NCBI GenBank assembly: GCA_050014095.1
Contig: JBEKDZ010000001.1
Coordinates: 124,001-188,000 of the forward strand
Source of the DNA: RBG-13-51-18 sp050014095
GTDB lineage: Bacteria > Chloroflexota > Dehalococcoidia > Dehalococcoidales > RBG-16-60-22
Direction: 5' to 3'
DNA length: 64,000 nucleotides
Shown in pieces: positions 50,310 to 57,258 of this stretch. The first letter of the stretch is position 1; every line of letters starts with the position of its first letter. The notes under the pieces were generated by a model. That model did no database searches. It had not been told where the DNA came from and saw only the letters and a program-made list of their open reading frames with translations. The position numbers were made by a program, and so were the translations under genes.

Positions 50310-50552
50310 TTATTTTGGTAACGTGGAGATAGCAGTTTGTAACAATTGTAATAATTCAGGCCACAATGCTGCTAATACCATACCTACAATTACTGCCTCT
50401 ATCCTTTTAGTAACAAAGGTTAATCCTGCACTGCCAAAAAGAAATATTAAAGGAATTCCTGTATAAATAATCCATTCTATTTGAGTGACTGCTCCCCAGA
50501 TTAGTCCGATGATAGTAAGGATAGATCCGACAACTAAAAAAATTCCTTTCAT
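50310..50552 (-). CDS. Small hydrophobic membrane protein
   Basis: 80 residues with two to three transmembrane stretches (GIFLVVGSILTIIGLIWGAV, IIYTGIPLIFLFGSAGLTFV, VIVGMVLAALWPELLQLL). No family recognised. Abuts the stop of the PPC gene. It could be the last gene of the HNH transcript. Confidence 0.6.
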   Translation of the reverse strand: MKGIFLVVGSILTIIGLIWGAVTQIEWIIYTGIPLIFLFGSAGLTFVTKRIEAVIVGMVLAALWPELLQLLQTAISTLPK

Positions 50553-50636
50553 TTTTCTACCTCACTTGTTCGTCGTTTTTAAGCGGAGGGTAGGTAGCAT
50601 CCCCTCCGCTTAATATGACTACATTATGTATGTTAC

Positions 50637-50888
50637 TTAACGATTGCCATAGGTTTGCGTTAATTCATGACAAGGAATGCATAACGCTTCACAATTTGAT
50701 AAAGTATCCGGGCCACCAGCAAGCACAGATACAATATGATGTGCATGCCATTGACCGTTCCGGTTGAAAGTACTAGGACACCTTCCACCATGATGAGGTG
50801 CGTTCAATCCATCGTGTTGCCTATGACACTCACAACGTCCGCCTGATCTACTAAAAGCCTGGTCCTTTACTGCCTCTGAAAATGCCAT
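50637..50888 (-). CDS. HNH endonuclease (small)
   Basis: 83 residues. Zinc-binding CECH, then HAHHIVSVLAGGPDTLSNCEALCIPCHELTQ with the HNH residues (HH...N...H) and a CxxC knuckle. A minimal nuclease domain with no other part. Just upstream on the same strand are a 47-codon ORF (7-base gap) and an attenuator-like leader. Host function is unknown; similar tiny HNH genes occur in mobile contexts. Confidence 0.82.
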   Translation of the reverse strand: MAFSEAVKDQAFSRSGGRCECHRQHDGLNAPHHGGRCPSTFNRNGQWHAHHIVSVLAGGPDTLSNCEALCIPCHELTQTYGNR

Positions 50889-50895
50889 ATATCAC

Positions 50896-51039
50896 TCACT
50901 TTCTCAAATACTCGTCTACGGGAGGTAATCGATAACCTACTTGACTCTTTGGGCAACCCCGTGATACAATTCCCCTGTTTCTACTTAGTCCCCATAGGAC
51001 GGCATATGAAACCTCTTGGCTACCGCTAGGGGGTTTCAT
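50896..51039 (-). CDS. 47-residue ORF between leader and HNH gene
   Basis: Begins MKPPSGSQEVSYAVLWGL, ends QVGYRLPPVDEYLRK, rich in Arg, Pro and Ser. Its first codons form one arm of an 8-bp hairpin, ATGAAACC (51039-51032)/GGTTTCAT (51012-51005 as read on the minus strand), which could hide the start. No strong ribosome site. It may be a real small protein, or a structured RNA that is open by chance. The stop is 7 bases before the HNH start. Confidence 0.4.
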   Translation of the reverse strand: MKPPSGSQEVSYAVLWGLSRNRGIVSRGCPKSQVGYRLPPVDEYLRK

Positions 51040-51052
51040 GCTTTATATAACT

Positions 51053-51135
51053 AAAAAAACCTCCAATTTCGGAGGCTTTTGAGGTTACATTACCGATAAA
51101 AGGTAGCAACAACTAACCTACAAAAGCCTTCTCCT
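51053..51135 (-). promoter_or_regulatory. Attenuator-like leader: alternative terminator/antiterminator
   Basis: Read on the minus strand, segment 1 (51135-51116, GGAGAAGGCTTTTGTAGGTT) can pair with segment 2 (51086-51071, AACCTCAAAAGCCTCC). Segment 2 can instead pair with segment 3 (51064-51060, GGAGG) to make a terminator followed by seven T. The two pairings exclude each other. Confidence 0.65.
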
Positions 51136-51163
51136 TTCTTTTGTTGTTTCGCAAACGCAACAT
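51113..51163 (-). CDS. Leader peptide MLRLRNNKRKEKAFVG
   Basis: A 16-residue basic peptide ORF whose last codons and stop overlap attenuator segment 1, so a ribosome translating or stalled on it would change the RNA folding. It begins about 13 bases after the inferred transcript start. Confidence 0.45.
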   Translation of the reverse strand: MLRLRNNKRKEKAFVG

Positions 51164-51182
51164 ATACGCTTGTTTCACTTTT

Positions 51183-51212
51183 ATTAAACACCCAATCCCG
51201 AGAAAATGTCAA
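51183..51212 (-). promoter_or_regulatory. Promoter of the HNH leader transcript
   Basis: Minus strand TTGACA (51212-51207), 18-bp spacer, TTTAAT (51188-51183). The transcript would start near 51176. Confidence 0.6.
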
Positions 51213-51239
51213 TAGTTATTGAAACTTTTTTTCCTTAAT

Positions 51240-51660
51240 TCTTCTTTATCCTCCCCCTTCCTTTGGTAAAGGAAGGGGTTAAGGGGGTGGGGGTTAAAAA
51301 CTCCCTCATTCCCTCTTTACGAAAGAGGGACAAGCGATCCTCTCCCTTTCGTAAAGGGAGATAAAGAGGGTTTTTAAATATCAAACAGGCAGTGAGATTG
51401 CTACGTCACTTCGTTCCTCGCAATGACAATGAAGAAAATCTCGCTTAATCCCTTCAGGGTGAACCCTCCTTTATAAGGAGGTAGACGGGTAAAGGGGCGG
51501 GGGTGGCAAAATCCTTCTCCATCTCCCTTTTCGAAAGGGAGACGATGTCACTTTACTTCTTCAATCATCATCTTAAACCTCACGTTTGTCCCCCTTTGAA
51601 AAAGGGGGAATAAGGAGGATTTTTGAGTGCTGGATTCCCGATCAAGCCGGGAATGACGGA
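51240..51660. repeat. Dense field of palindromic repeats
   Basis: About 420 bases without coding signal, made of at least six elements: CCCCCTTCCTTTGGTAAAGG (51252 on), CCCTCTTTACGAAAGAGGG (51310 on), CTCTCCCTTTCGTAAAGGGAG (51341 on, counted to its inner 20), a GATTGCTACGTCACTTCGTT piece with CCTCGCAATGAC (51400-51432), TCTCCCTTTTCGAAAGGGAG (51520 on), CCCCCTTTGAAAAAGGGGG (51591 on), and a GTCATTCCCGGC palindrome (51630-51658). Confidence 0.8.
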
Positions 51661-51678
51661 GAGCGGAAAGAAGTGGGC

Positions 51679-51716
51679 TTATCCCACTTGACATTTTATC
51701 CCACATATTATAATAT
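51679..51716 (+). promoter_or_regulatory. Promoter and direct-repeat operator of the ParE-type toxin pair
   Basis: TTGACA (51688-51693) with TATAAT (51709-51714) or TAATAT (51711-51716), spacing 15 or 17. Two direct repeats TTATCCCAC (51679-51687 and 51696-51704) flank and follow the -35, as expected for an autoregulating antitoxin. Confidence 0.55.
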
Positions 51717-51781
51717 AACTAATATGATATTGTATTTTTTAATATATAAAAAATATATATAAGGTATAGTTAGGTAAATAT

Positions 51782-52063
51782 ATGGCAATAGCAATAAAAT
51801 TTAAAGATTTCGTCAGGATTTCAAAGGGAGTTAAGCCGGACAATAAAAAGCGAGTGGTCTTGCCTAAGCAAGTAGTGGGGGAAGACATCACATTTAATAT
51901 ATACCACAACAGCCTGGGACAGATACTCTTAGACCCGCAAATAACCATTCCGGCGTCCGAGGCATGGCTCTTTAAAAATCCCAAGTCTTTAAATTTAGTC
52001 CGGCAGGGTCTGGCTGATGCCGCCAACGGCAAGCTATCAAAAGTCGACCTTAAGTCTTTATAA
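51782..52063 (+). CDS. Putative antitoxin partner of ParE-like toxin
   Basis: 93 residues. Middle part KKRVVLPKQVVGEDITFNIYHNSLGQILLDPQITIPASEAWLF has an AbrB/MazE-like beta feel (RVVLPK). The C terminus NPKSLNLVRQGLADAANGKLSKVDLKSL is a typical toxin-wrapping helix ending in a conserved antitoxin-like LADAANGK. Lies 11 bases before a RelE/ParE-type gene. AT-rich surroundings. Confidence 0.72.
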   Translation: MAIAIKFKDFVRISKGVKPDNKKRVVLPKQVVGEDITFNIYHNSLGQILLDPQITIPASEAWLFKNPKSLNLVRQGLADAANGKLSKVDLKSL

Positions 52064-52074
52064 GGTTAAGCGTT

Positions 52075-52368
52075 TTGTTTAAGCTTATTTGGGTGGATAA
52101 AGCCAGGGAAACGTATAACTCACTTAAAGCTAATCCATCAGATAAAGCGCGCTATAATGCCATTAAGAAAACCCTTTTATACCTCGCTCAAAATCCCCGC
52201 CACAATAGCCTCCAGACTCATCCTTTTTCAAGTTTACAGGGACCTAACGGCGAAAGAGTGTTCGAGGCATATGCCCAACAGAAAACACCTGCAGCCTATA
52301 GAGTGTTCTGGTATTATGGTTCAACCAGAGGCACAATCGTGATATTGGCCATTACTCCTCACCCGTAA
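52075..52368 (+). CDS. ParE/RelE-superfamily toxin
   Basis: 97 residues, TTG start. FKLIWVDKARETYNSLKANPSDKARYNAIKKTLLYLAQNPRHNSLQTHPFSSLQGPNGERVFEAYAQQKTPAAYRVFWYYGSTRGTIVILAI is the RelE/ParE fold, with the conserved YRVFW strand and a C-terminal ITPHP. Either gyrase-poisoning or mRNA-cleaving; this cannot be decided. Confidence 0.8.
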   Translation: MFKLIWVDKARETYNSLKANPSDKARYNAIKKTLLYLAQNPRHNSLQTHPFSSLQGPNGERVFEAYAQQKTPAAYRVFWYYGSTRGTIVILAITPHP

Positions 52369-52487
52369 TAACCCTTCCATCTTTTACTTTTGATTTGTGG
52401 TTTTGAGATTTAAAATTGTGACTTTTATTACAGAATATTGTGCTACAATACTATAAACTAAAACCATTAAATATAGCGAGGTGAAAT

Positions 52488-52697
52488 ATGCAAATCAGCG
52501 CGCGCAACGTCCTCAAAGGCAAGGTAAAAAAGGTCACGCCGGGAGCCGTCAACTCGGAAATTATCCTTGAAGTAGCCGGCGGCGTGGAAATGGTCTCTAT
52601 CATCACCAAGTCCTCCGCGGAACGGCTGGGACTCAAACCCGGCAAAGAAGTCTACGCCATCGTCAAAGCTTCCAACGTCATGATAGGTATTGATTAG
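52488..52697 (+). CDS. Molbindin-like TOBE domain protein
   Basis: 69 residues, a single TOBE/Mop domain: ISARNVLKGKVKKVTPGAVNSEIILEVAGGVEMVSIITKSSAERLGLKPGKEVYAIVKASNVMIGID. These small proteins bind molybdate or tungstate oxyanions as multimers. Suits an organism with molybdoenzymes. The open frame closes just before a repeat (52698-52782). Confidence 0.9.
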   Translation: MQISARNVLKGKVKKVTPGAVNSEIILEVAGGVEMVSIITKSSAERLGLKPGKEVYAIVKASNVMIGID

Positions 52698-52782
52698 TAA
52701 AATCTCCCTTAATCCCTCCTTACGAAGGAGGGACAAACAATCGTCTCCCCTTCGTAAGGGGAGAGAAGAGAGGGATTTTAGA
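52698..52782. repeat. CCCTCCTTACGAAGGAGGG element and short tandem repeat
   Basis: Left AAAATCTCCCTTAATCCCTC, inner CCCTCCTTACGAAGGAGGG and CTCCCCTTCGTAAGGGGAG, right GAGAGGGATTTTA; overall an inverted repeat as at 30764. Further on, 52824-52851 has the short direct repeat GATACACCTT in tandem. Confidence 0.8.
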
Positions 52783-52953
52783 GTGCGAATTTCCTTTCCC
52801 CTTGGCAATGACATCAGGCCTGTACACCTCGATACACCTTGATACACCTTGGTATGGGAAAAAACCCTCACCCAAATAAATGTTATCCCCGTTGTCCATT
52901 CCGCCTCCCCGTCGGTATACTTTAAGTAGAAAACACTTGCACCGGGGGGCTAG

Positions 52954-53202
52954 ATGCCAGCTAACACTTATTTTCTATTTGCCATCTTCTTGCTGTTCTG
53001 TCTCTGGGCAGTTATCGCCTTCAGCGTGCACATCCTCAAGCCCCTCCAGACGCGCTGGGCAGTTAATCAAGCCCGCAGGATGGTTGCCGACGGTAAAGTA
53101 AAACACGACTGGCAGTTCCGCAACGTCTATCGCATGCTGGCGACCTCTAAAGACGACCTCGAAGCTGCCAAGCTCTGGCAGATGCTGGATAGAATGAAAT
53201 AA
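52954..53202 (+). CDS. Small membrane-anchored hypothetical protein
   Basis: 82 residues. One N-terminal transmembrane segment (FLFAIFLLFCLWAVIAFSVHIL), then a basic cytoplasmic tail WAVNQARRMVADGKVKHDWQFRNVYRMLATSKDDLEAAKLWQMLDRMK. No family recognised. Confidence 0.6.
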   Translation: MPANTYFLFAIFLLFCLWAVIAFSVHILKPLQTRWAVNQARRMVADGKVKHDWQFRNVYRMLATSKDDLEAAKLWQMLDRMK

Positions 53203-53230
53203 TCGACTTAATCATTGTCTCCTTAGCCAA

Positions 53231-53306
53231 GGGGGCCGGCGCAGACTCCGGGACCTAATACTAAAAAAAGAGGTATTCCCGGCAAGGCGCCGACCCCCTG
53301 TTTTAT
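53231..53306 (+). terminator. Long GC-rich hairpin, terminator-like
   Basis: GGGGGCCGGCGC (53231-53242) pairs with GCGCCGACCCCC (53287-53298) with one mismatch. An inner pair CCGGGA (53248-53253)/TCCCGG (53277-53282) continues the stem. TGTTTTAT follows. Could end the 82-residue gene transcript. Confidence 0.6.
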
Positions 53307-53377
53307 CCTGAGCGCCAGCCGAAGGATTATTTCCATTGCTTCCTTTATGGTATATACTTAAATAAGAGGTGCATTCG

Positions 53378-53590
53378 ATGACATTGGTATATATCATTAT
53401 CGGAGGGGTAGTGGGGGGAGGTTTGGGCTGGCTTTTCGACCGGGTGACCAGACGCGAGCAGCCGGAGGCAGCTGCTATCGATTCTCAACCCCGCACTTGA
53501 GGGAGACCAAACACCTGTCCCTGGTCAGGGACGCTCTACGGCATTTTCCTGGGGGTAATCGGATCTGCCTTGATTATTACCAACATTTAA
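53378..53590 (+). CDS. Putative selenocysteine-containing small membrane protein (DUF6132-like)
   Basis: 70 codons with one in-frame TGA (53498-53500, codon 41) and a TAA at 53588. The N half is a Gly-rich transmembrane helix (LVYIIIGGVVGGGLGWLF) and a hydrophilic loop. After the TGA comes GRPNTCPWSGTLYGIFLGV then IGSALIITNI, a second helix. The U-x5-C-P...LYG...G arrangement resembles the C...CP motif of DUF6132 membrane proteins with Sec in place of the first Cys. A hairpin GTCCC-TGGTCA-GGGAC (53517-53532) starts 16 bases past the TGA, its loop carrying GGTC as in bacterial SECIS loops. A peroxiredoxin gene follows. If TGA is a plain stop, the product is a 40-residue peptide. Confidence 0.6.
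53501..53536 (+). promoter_or_regulatory. SECIS-like hairpin after in-frame TGA
   Basis: A five-bp G/C stem GTCCC/GGGAC with 6-base loop TGGTCA. The loop G-U lies 23-24 bases 3' of the TGA, within the range known for bacterial SECIS elements recognised by SelB. A competing GACCA (53505-53509)/TGGTC (53522-53526) pairing also exists. Confidence 0.5.
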
Positions 53591-53679
53591 CCTTTCTTCT
53601 GCACCCGCAGATATTGTATCCTTTGAGTCGAAAGATTATACTTTTTAAGAACTAATATTTCCCCTTGCGGAGGCAGCCG

Positions 53680-54153
53680 ATGGCAGAAAGAAATAAACCG
53701 ATAACCAAAGGCGAAGCGGCGCCGGACTTTACTCTTAAAGACCAAGAAGGCAAAAATTTTAAACTCTCCGACCAGACCGGTAAAAAGGTCCTCCTTTCCT
53801 TCCATCCTTTAGCGTGGACGGGTGTCTGCACCGCGCAGATGAAGTCGCTGGAAGCAAACTACGAGGCAATAAAAGCGCTAAATACCGTGCCCGTAGGCTT
53901 GAGTGTAGACGCGGTGCCGACCAAAAAGGCATGGTCCGATAACATGGGGCTAAAACAATTAAGAATTCTATCTGATTTCTGGCCGCACGGAGGGGTGGCT
54001 AAAGCTTACGGGCTTTTCCGCGAGCACGGCGGCACTTCCGAGAGAGCCAACGTCATCGTTGATGAGAAGGGTAAGGTGGCCTGGGTCAAGGTCTATGAAA
54101 TCAGCCAGCTTCCACCCATCGTTGAAGTGATAGACACGTTGAAAAAGCTTTAG
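53680..54153 (+). CDS. Peroxiredoxin (AhpC/TSA redoxin family)
   Basis: 157 residues from the ATG at 53680, behind GCGGAGG. APDFTLKDQEGKNFKLSDQTGKKVLLSFHPLAWTGVCTAQM puts the peroxidatic cysteine in TGVCT. No obvious resolving cysteine elsewhere, so a 1-Cys type or one using an external thiol partner. Reduces peroxides; suits oxygen defence in an anaerobe. It directly follows the putative selenoprotein gene. Confidence 0.9.
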   Translation: MAERNKPITKGEAAPDFTLKDQEGKNFKLSDQTGKKVLLSFHPLAWTGVCTAQMKSLEANYEAIKALNTVPVGLSVDAVPTKKAWSDNMGLKQLRILSDFWPHGGVAKAYGLFREHGGTSERANVIVDEKGKVAWVKVYEISQLPPIVEVIDTLKKL

Positions 54154-54230
54154 CTACAAGATAGCATTATTTTTTATCCGGGGTGGGGTAATAGCGGCGG
54201 GGATTAGAACTTCTGTGCTATAATATAACT

Positions 54231-56237
54231 ATGTCACAATTCAAAATCGTCTCCGATTTTCAAATGACCGGCGACCAACCCGAAGCGGTGGATAAGCTGG
54301 TGGCGGGACTGGAAAAAGGCTATAAGCAGCAGACCCTGCTGGGCGTCACCGGTAGCGGTAAGACCTTCACCATGGCGAACGTCATCGAGAAGGTGCAGCG
54401 TCCCACGCTGGTCATCTGCCATAACAAAACCCTCGCCGCCCAGCTTTCCAGCGAGTTCAAGGAGTTCTTCCCGGATAACGCCGTGGAATACTTCGTGAGC
54501 TATTACGACTATTATCAGCCGGAGGCATACATCCCGCAAAAAGACCTCTACATCGAGAAGGACGCCGATATCAATGAGGAAATTGATAAGCTACGTCATG
54601 CCGCCACTCACGCCCTCCTTTCACGGCGGGATGTGCTCATCGTGGCGTCCGTCTCCTGTATCTATGGACTAGGTGAGCCGGGTGAATACCAGGGATTCGT
54701 CGCCACGCTCAAGAAGGGTCAGCATTACGGTCGGCAGCAGCTTTTGCGTCAACTCGTGGACATGCAGTACGGTCGCAATGAAATGGATTTATCCCGCGGG
54801 AAGTTCCGCATCCGGGGCGATACATTAGAGATTCAGCCCGCTTACGAGGAGCTGGCGCTGCGCATCGAGTTCTTCGGGGACGATATCGAAAAAATCATGT
54901 CCCTCGACCCGCTGACCGGGGAAATCCTGAAAGAGTTAGACGAGGTGAGTATTTTCCCCGCCAAACACTTCGTGACCTCCCGCACGATGATGACCAAAGC
55001 CATCGAGGCGATACGCGTGGAGCTGGCAGAACGACTTAAAGAGCTGAACGCGCAGGGCAAGATAGTGGAGGCGGCGCGCCTCCAAGCCCGCACGGAGTAC
55101 GACCTGGAAATGATGATTGAGGCAGGCTACTGCTCCGGCGTGGAGAACTACTCGCGGCACCTGGCTGGCAGGCCTGCCGGCAGCTCGCCATCCACCCTGC
55201 TGGACTATTTCCCCAAGGATTTCCTGCTTTTCATCGACGAATCGCACATGACCCTGCCGCAGATACGGAGCATGTACCGCGGCGACCGCTCGCGTAAAGA
55301 GACGCTCGTGGAATATGGTTTCAGGCTTCCCTCCGCCCTCGATAACCGCCCGCTGAACTTCGAGGAGTTCCAAACGTGCATCAACCAGGTAATTTTTACC
55401 TCGGCGACACCCGCGGAGTTCGAGTACCAGCACAGCCAGCAAGTGGTGGAGCAGCTGGTCAGACCGACCGGGCTTTTGGAGCCGACTATCGAGGTCAAGC
55501 CGACCAAGGGGCAAATCGACGACCTGCTGGAGCAGATAAGGAGTCGGGTGGATAAGGGCAGTCGCTGCCTCGTCACCACGCTCACCAAGCGCATGGCGGA
55601 GGAGCTCGCCGACTACCTAGTCGAGATGGGCGTCAAGACGCATTATCTCCACTCGGAGGTGGATACGCTGGAGCGGGTGGAAATCTTGAGGGATTTGCGT
55701 CTCGGCGTGTATGACGTCGTCGTCGGAATCAACCTCTTGAGGGAGGGACTAGACCTGCCGGAGGTGAGCCTGGTCGCCATCCTCGATGCGGATAAAGAGG
55801 GCTTCTTGAGGTCGAGGTGGTCGTTAATCCAGACGATGGGCCGGGCGGCGCGCCATATCGACGGGCACGTGATAATGTACGCGGACACGATAACGAAATC
55901 CATACGCGAAGCCATCGACGAAACGATGCGGCGGCGCAAGATTCAGGAGGACTTTAACCGGGAGCACGGCATCACGCCGCAGGGCATCCGCAAAGCCGTA
56001 AGGGACATCACGGAGCGTGTCAAGGCGGCGGTCGTGGCAGAAAAGAAGGGTGAGTACATAGCAGCCCCCACCACCCGCGAGGATATAGCCCGGCTGGTGC
56101 GCGACCTGGAGACGCAGATGAAACAAGCCGCCAAAGCGTTGGAGTTCGAGAAGGCGGCGCTGATAAGAGACAGGATTATCGAACTACGTAAGGAAATAGT
56201 GATTGAAGATGGACAGCAGTTTGCCCGCAAACGATAG
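54231..56237 (+). CDS. uvrB: Excinuclease ABC subunit B
   Basis: 668 residues. Walker A GVTGSGKTFTMANVI, beta-hairpin YYDYYQPEAYIP, DESHMTLPQIRSMYRGDRSRKETLVEYGFRLPSALDNRPL, helicase motifs V-VI (VGINLLREGLDLPEVSLVAILDADKEGFLRS, QTMGRAARHIDG) and the C-terminal UVR motif LETQMKQAAKALEFEKAALIRDRI. Loads damaged DNA for UvrC. uvrA and uvrC are not in the window. Confidence 0.97.
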   Translation: MSQFKIVSDFQMTGDQPEAVDKLVAGLEKGYKQQTLLGVTGSGKTFTMANVIEKVQRPTLVICHNKTLAAQLSSEFKEFFPDNAVEYFVSYYDYYQPEAYIPQKDLYIEKDADINEEIDKLRHAATHALLSRRDVLIVASVSCIYGLGEPGEYQGFVATLKKGQHYGRQQLLRQLVDMQYGRNEMDLSRGKFRIRGDTLEIQPAYEELALRIEFFGDDIEKIMSLDPLTGEILKELDEVSIFPAKHFVTSRTMMTKAIEAIRVELAERLKELNAQGKIVEAARLQARTEYDLEMMIEAGYCSGVENYSRHLAGRPAGSSPSTLLDYFPKDFLLFIDESHMTLPQIRSMYRGDRSRKETLVEYGFRLPSALDNRPLNFEEFQTCINQVIFTSATPAEFEYQHSQQVVEQLVRPTGLLEPTIEVKPTKGQIDDLLEQIRSRVDKGSRCLVTTLTKRMAEELADYLVEMGVKTHYLHSEVDTLERVEILRDLRLGVYDVVVGINLLREGLDLPEVSLVAILDADKEGFLRSRWSLIQTMGRAARHIDGHVIMYADTITKSIREAIDETMRRRKIQEDFNREHGITPQGIRKAVRDITERVKAAVVAEKKGEYIAAPTTREDIARLVRDLETQMKQAAKALEFEKAALIRDRIIELRKEIVIEDGQQFARKR

Positions 56238-56361
56238 CGACGCCATCCTGCCGCGGAAAGACCGTGAAGCCAAGCTGCGCAAGAAAAAACAGAAGATAAA
56301 GCAGCACGGCAAGGGCCTGGGGAAGATTTACAAGGATGCTATGGAGAAGAGGATAAAATAA
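56209..56361 (+). CDS. Small basic ORF overlapping the end of uvrB
   Basis: 50 residues: MDSSLPANDSDAILPRKDRE then AKLRKKKQKIKQHGKGLGKIYKDAMEKRIK. Very Lys-rich helical tail. It starts in a different frame within uvrB (29-base overlap) and ends just before the TcmP promoter. Could be a nucleic-acid-binding peptide; no family recognised. Confidence 0.45.
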   Translation: MDSSLPANDSDAILPRKDREAKLRKKKQKIKQHGKGLGKIYKDAMEKRIK

Positions 56362-56381
56362 AACAAAAGTTCTGAAAATGC

Positions 56382-56410
56382 TTGAAAATTACATATTACA
56401 GATGTATACT
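56382..56410 (+). promoter_or_regulatory. Promoter of the TcmP/DUF5131 pair, near-leaderless
   Basis: TTGAAA (56382-56387), 17-bp spacer, TATACT (56405-56410). The transcript would start about 56417, only a few bases before the ATG at 56421, and no Shine-Dalgarno is visible. Confidence 0.55.
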
Positions 56411-56420
56411 CTCAATCAAG

Positions 56421-57258
56421 ATGGTGTTAAAAATTTGATGAAATAGGTTACTGGTCTGAAATAAAATTATCAATTATTGAAAAGTACTCTTCAGCTTATA
56501 CAAAAGCGTTTTCAGGTGCCAATTATCATTATCTTCATCACGTCTATATAGATGGTTACGCAGGTTCCGGTACACACATATCAAAAACGACTAAAAAAGA
56601 AATACGTGGAAGTCCGCAGATTGCACTAGACACTAAACCTCCTTTTAAAGAGTTTTATTTTATTGATATTAATGGGGACAAAGTAGCTGAATTAAATAAA
56701 ATAACAGCAAACCGGCCTGAGGCCCATATCTTAGAAGGTGACTGCAACAAAAGACTACTAACAGATGTATTTCCGAAAGTTAAATGGGAAGACTACCGAA
56801 GAGGGCTCTGCTTACTTGATCCATATGGTTTACACTTGAATTGGGAAGTGATCAAAACTGCGGGGCAAATGAAGAGCATTGAGATATTCTTAAATTTTCC
56901 CTTGATGGACATGAACCGAAATGTTTTTTGGAGACATCCAGAAAAAGTTGACCCTGCAGACATAAAACGTATGGATTCTTTTTGGGGAGATAAATCTTGG
57001 AGAGAGGTTGTATATTACCAAACTCCAAATCTTTTTGGAGAAGCTATAGACAAGAAAGAAGATAATAGAACGATAGCACTAGCCTTTCAGAAACGGCTTA
57101 AAGATGTAGCAAAATTCAAATTTGTCCCAGACCCAATACCTATGCGTAATTCTATCAGGAATATTGTGTATTATCTATTTTTTGCTTCTAATAATAAAAC
57201 AGGAGAAAATATTGCAAAATACATCTTTACTAAATATCGTGATCGAGGGATGAGATAA
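56421..57258 (+). pseudogene. tcmP: Three-Cys-motif partner protein TcmP, frameshifted at codon 4
   Basis: The reading frame from 56431 to 57258 encodes the whole TcmP fold: FDEIGYWSEIKLSIIEKY, VYIDGYAGSG, FYFIDIN, HILEGDCNKRLL, GLCLLDPYGLHLNW and a C-terminal IRNIVYYLFFAS. That frame has no ATG, GTG or TTG before 56836. The only sensible start is ATG 56421 (MVLK), which joins it if one A is added to the A5 run at 56429-56433. So: a one-base deletion, a sequencing error, or slippage. AT-rich, unlike its neighbours. Function unknown; always paired with a DUF5131 gene. Overlaps that gene by one base. Confidence 0.8.

Noticed and set aside
50941..50970. Plus-strand promoter-like TTGACT-18-TACAAT
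   Set aside because: It faces into the repeat field with only a 7-codon ORF after it and lies antisense to the HNH leader; likely chance.
54936..55514. 192-codon minus-strand frame inside uvrB
   Set aside because: Antisense shadow of a conserved gene, with no start signals.
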